DNA of 6,767 bases. It comes from Candidatus Bathyarchaeota archaeon (GTDB lineage: Archaea; Thermoproteota; Bathyarchaeia; 40CM-2-53-6). The notes under the pieces are model-generated. The model was not told where the DNA came from. It made no database searches and worked only from the letters and a program-made list of their open reading frames with translations. The DNA lies in NCBI GenBank assembly GCA_005882955.1, contig VBBB01000107.1, positions 1 to 6,767 of the forward strand, written 5' to 3'. Shown here piece after piece: positions 5,381-6,767 of this stretch (position 1 is its first letter; each line of letters starts with the position of its first letter). A program made the position numbers and the translations under genes.

Positions 5381-5442
5381 TCAAGTAGTCAATTGCTACC
5401 AAGTAGGTTGCAAGAACCTTATCAGGTAAACCCGGTTTAACC
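5381..5442. repeat. Promoter module copy 2 upstream of doxX
   Basis: This contains TCAAGTAG (5381-5388), GTAGTC (5385-5390), ACCAAGTAGG (5398-5407) and a near-palindrome GGTAAACC/GGTTTAACC (5425-5442). Each of the last three has its counterpart exactly 2036 bases to the left, in the hxlR/PPOX intergenic region. The paired TCAAGTAG and CCAAGTAG are direct repeats 18 bases apart, on one face of the helix if the pitch is about 10 bases. The stretch lies downstream of the Rieske gene stop and upstream of the doxX TATA box, a position suited to an activator or repressor. Confidence 0.6.
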
Positions 5443-5450
5443 TTCCTGGC

Positions 5451-5780
5451 TTAGGCTTCGATGAAGACTCCTTCAGGTCCCACCTTCACAGGATAGGTCT
5501 TGACCTTTAGAGTAGGTATCAAGCTGAAGCTGCCGTCCAAGAGGTTGTATTTCCATCCGTGCCAGGGGCAGGTGACCTCGTAGTTTCTGACCTCGCCTTC
5601 CCCGAGGGGTCCGCCTCGGTGTAGACAGTTGTTTGAGATGGCGAAATATTGGTCTTTGACGCGGAAGAGTGCAATGTTTCTGCCTTGGACGTGGATGATT
5701 TTCGAGCCTCCGTCCGCGATCTCATTAGGTTCTGCGACCTTGATTTCTTGGGCGGGACCCGTGGCTCGTTCTTGACTCAT
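5451..5780 (-). CDS. Rieske [2Fe-2S] ferredoxin-like protein
   Basis: This 109-residue protein is a single Rieske domain. The cluster ligands are Cys52 and His54 in NNCLHRGGPLGEG and Cys71 and His74 in TCPWHGWKYNLLDGS, the exact CxH...CxxH pattern with 16 residues between, followed by the usual GxxFS-like segment. No membrane anchor or signal peptide is present, so it looks like the soluble ferredoxin type (as in dioxygenase ferredoxins or NirD), rather than the bc1-complex subunit. No oxygenase or nitrite reductase gene is in view, so the electron partner is unknown. Its ATG overlaps the stop of the upstream membrane-protein gene by ATGA, and GGAGG (complement of 5793-5797) lies twelve bases upstream, so the two are translated from one mRNA. 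Confidence 0.93.
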   Translation of the reverse strand: MSQERATGPAQEIKVAEPNEIADGGSKIIHVQGRNIALFRVKDQYFAISNNCLHRGGPLGEGEVRNYEVTCPWHGWKYNLLDGSFSLIPTLKVKTYPVKVGPEGVFIEA

Positions 5781-6415
5781 CAGATCGTATGTCCTCCACG
5801 CACTGCGATCGGCTCTTCTTTCTTCGGCAAAGGCCTCCTCTCCCGAGTATACTGGGTAAGCCAGTCCTCTAGTGCGCGTATCTGGGCGTTATCTGTTCCC
5901 AGAGCGATGAGCTCCGCCTTTGTCAAGTGGACTGTCTTGAGGAGAACCTGTTCCATGTGCGAGGCATGCGACTCGGTCGGCGGCCTTGGTTGAGTCTCGG
6001 CCAGATACTCGAAATCTTCCTGTAAGTGTTCGATCTGAAGTATTACATCGTTTGTCATCCGCGCGGTTTCGACATCGAGCACATTACTGTAGACTCCAAG
6101 GAGTGTTTCAAGATCTGACTGTGCGGTCTTGAGCTTCTCGATATGCAACAACAGCACGTCTTTCGGAATCGGGCTCTTTTCTCGGGACGCGCTCGTAATG
6201 TCAATAACGAGTGTGATCAGGAAGGTTGTGAGGAATCCGACGCCGAGCTTAGATCGCAGCCGTTCTTTCGCTAGCTTCTCTATAGGTCCCAGTTTCTTCT
6301 TTTCGTTGTTGTCAATTATCCGGTCGACTATCAGATACGTGATTGGGAGTGTTACTGCTAGGCCGATGAAGGCGGCGATTACGGAGAGTTCGATATCATC
6401 AAGCGTAATGGGCAA
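5780..6415 (-). CDS. Two-helix membrane protein of unknown function
   Basis: I do not recognise this 211-residue protein. It has two hydrophobic segments, about residues 11-31 (VIAAFIGLAVTLPITYLIV) and 56-74 (LGVGFLTTFLITLVIDI), joined by a short basic stretch rich in Lys (EKKKLGPIEKLAKERLRSK). A largely helical, charged domain of about 135 residues follows, probably with coiled-coil tendency (IEKLKTAQSDLETLLGVYSNVLD). There are no cysteines, so it does not itself hold an iron-sulfur cluster. The start is TTG at 6415; no in-frame ATG fits, and a TATA-like box at 6441-6450 would give an almost leaderless mRNA. The ATGA overlap with the Rieske gene shows tight coupling, and it may anchor or partner the Rieske protein at the membrane. 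That link is inference. Confidence 0.7.
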   Translation of the reverse strand: MPITLDDIELSVIAAFIGLAVTLPITYLIVDRIIDNNEKKKLGPIEKLAKERLRSKLGVGFLTTFLITLVIDITSASREKSPIPKDVLLLHIEKLKTAQSDLETLLGVYSNVLDVETARMTNDVILQIEHLQEDFEYLAETQPRPPTESHASHMEQVLLKTVHLTKAELIALGTDNAQIRALEDWLTQYTRERRPLPKKEEPIAVRGGHTI

Positions 6416-6420
6416 AGATG

Positions 6421-6450
6421 GAGCTGACTAGCTCAGGCTTCCATATTTTT
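6421..6450 (-). promoter_or_regulatory. Promoter of the membrane protein-Rieske operon
   Basis: The minus strand reads AAAAATATGG at 6441-6450, a fair TATA box that predicts a start near 6420, five bases before the TTG at 6415. A small perfect inverted repeat, GAGCT-GACT-AGCTC (6421-6434), lies between the box and the start. Its short arms make it only a weak operator candidate. Confidence 0.4.
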
Positions 6451-6494
6451 GGTTTGTAGAATCCGCGAAAGATAGGGGATAAGCAGAGAGGAGA

Positions 6495-6767
6495 CTAAGG
6501 CTCTGTGATCTTGATGGCTTGCACGGGACATTGAATCTCGCAGGCTCTGCAGAAAATGCAGTCATTCTCCCGGGCCGGGTCTGCCTTCCACGTAGCTAGT
6601 GGAGCCTTTCCGCTATCGTTGGTTATGCCCTTGTCCATTTTCTCTTGTTCTCCGGGCAGTTCCATTCTGTCGAAGACGTTGACTGGGCAGACGGTGATGC
6701 AGATCCCGTCGGCGATGCAGATGTCAAAATCTACACCGACGGCTGATCCATGAACACCATACTCCTT
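6495..6767 (-). CDS. Zinc-containing 7Fe-type dicluster ferredoxin (partial, N-terminus outside window)
   Basis: The minus strand is open from the window edge to TAG at 6495-6497, giving 90 C-terminal residues. GVHGSAVGVDFDICIADGICITVCPVNVF closely matches Sulfolobus-type ferredoxin. The first cluster motif is CxxDxxCxxxCP, where Asp replaces the second Cys, which normally gives a [3Fe-4S] centre (convertible to [4Fe-4S]). The second motif, CIFCRACEIQCPVQAI, is a full [4Fe-4S] site. The His in GVHG and the Asp in WKADPAREND correspond to zinc ligands of the Sulfolobus protein; the other two histidines would lie in the missing N-terminal extension. Between the motifs is a longer lysine- and glutamate-rich insertion than in the Sulfolobus protein. 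Such ferredoxins accept electrons from 2-oxoacid:ferredoxin oxidoreductases. The gene lies 79 bases upstream of the membrane-protein gene on the same strand. Confidence 0.93.
   Translation of the reverse strand, partial: KEYGVHGSAVGVDFDICIADGICITVCPVNVFDRMELPGEQEKMDKGITNDSGKAPLATWKADPARENDCIFCRACEIQCPVQAIKITEP

Noticed and set aside
1..6767. CRISPR array, insertion sequence or tRNA genes
   Set aside because: No regularly spaced repeats, transposase-like frames, terminal repeats or cloverleaf-like segments were found on either strand.

Overview
This window is archaeal chromosomal DNA with about a dozen genes. The archaeal assignment rests on a SUI1/aIF1 translation factor, a Sulfolobus-type zinc-containing 7Fe ferredoxin, a DUF1512-type membrane protein, and promoters with TATA boxes placed for short-leader or leaderless mRNAs. 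GTG and TTG starts are common. The gene set suggests a TACK-type archaeon (thaumarchaeal, bathyarchaeal or crenarchaeal in outlook), but the window alone does not fix the lineage. No RNA genes, CRISPR arrays or insertion sequences were seen.

Layout. Bases 1-261 (minus) hold the N-terminal part of a Tag-like DNA-3-methyladenine glycosylase, cut by the window edge. It diverges from a CoA-binding-domain protein (357-800, plus). A minus-strand block follows, in transcription order: PPOX/split-barrel flavin- or F420-dependent protein (2938-3306), HtrA/DegP-like serine protease (2020-2935, broken by an internal deletion and frameshift), and the DUF1512 protein (850-1959). An HxlR-family regulator (3382-3792, plus) diverges from this block. 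Converging on it from the right is a second minus-strand block, in transcription order: doxX (4904-5293), an HEXXH metalloprotease-like protein (4162-4893), and the aIF1 gene (3798-4109). Upstream of doxX lies a third minus-strand group: the zinc ferredoxin (6495 to beyond the window), a two-helix membrane protein (5780-6415), and a Rieske ferredoxin-like protein (5451-5780) that overlaps its predecessor by ATGA.

How the genes may work together. The most notable signal is a promoter module of roughly 77 bp that occurs twice, aligning without gaps at a constant offset of 2036 bases. One copy lies between hxlR and the PPOX gene (3330-3406), the other upstream of doxX (5366-5442). Both copies carry an identical 10-mer (ACCAAGTAGG), a shared GTAGTC, a TATA box at exactly the same distance, and a GGT/ACC-type palindrome. 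The simplest reading is that the single-cysteine HxlR regulator controls both promoters and probably itself. That would form a small redox or electrophile-stress regulon: a PPOX oxidoreductase, an HtrA protease, DoxX and a zinc metalloprotease-like protein. HxlR-family control of a DoxX-family gene is known in bacteria (YodB/CatR and catDE in Bacillus subtilis), but the archaeal regulon proposed here is inference.
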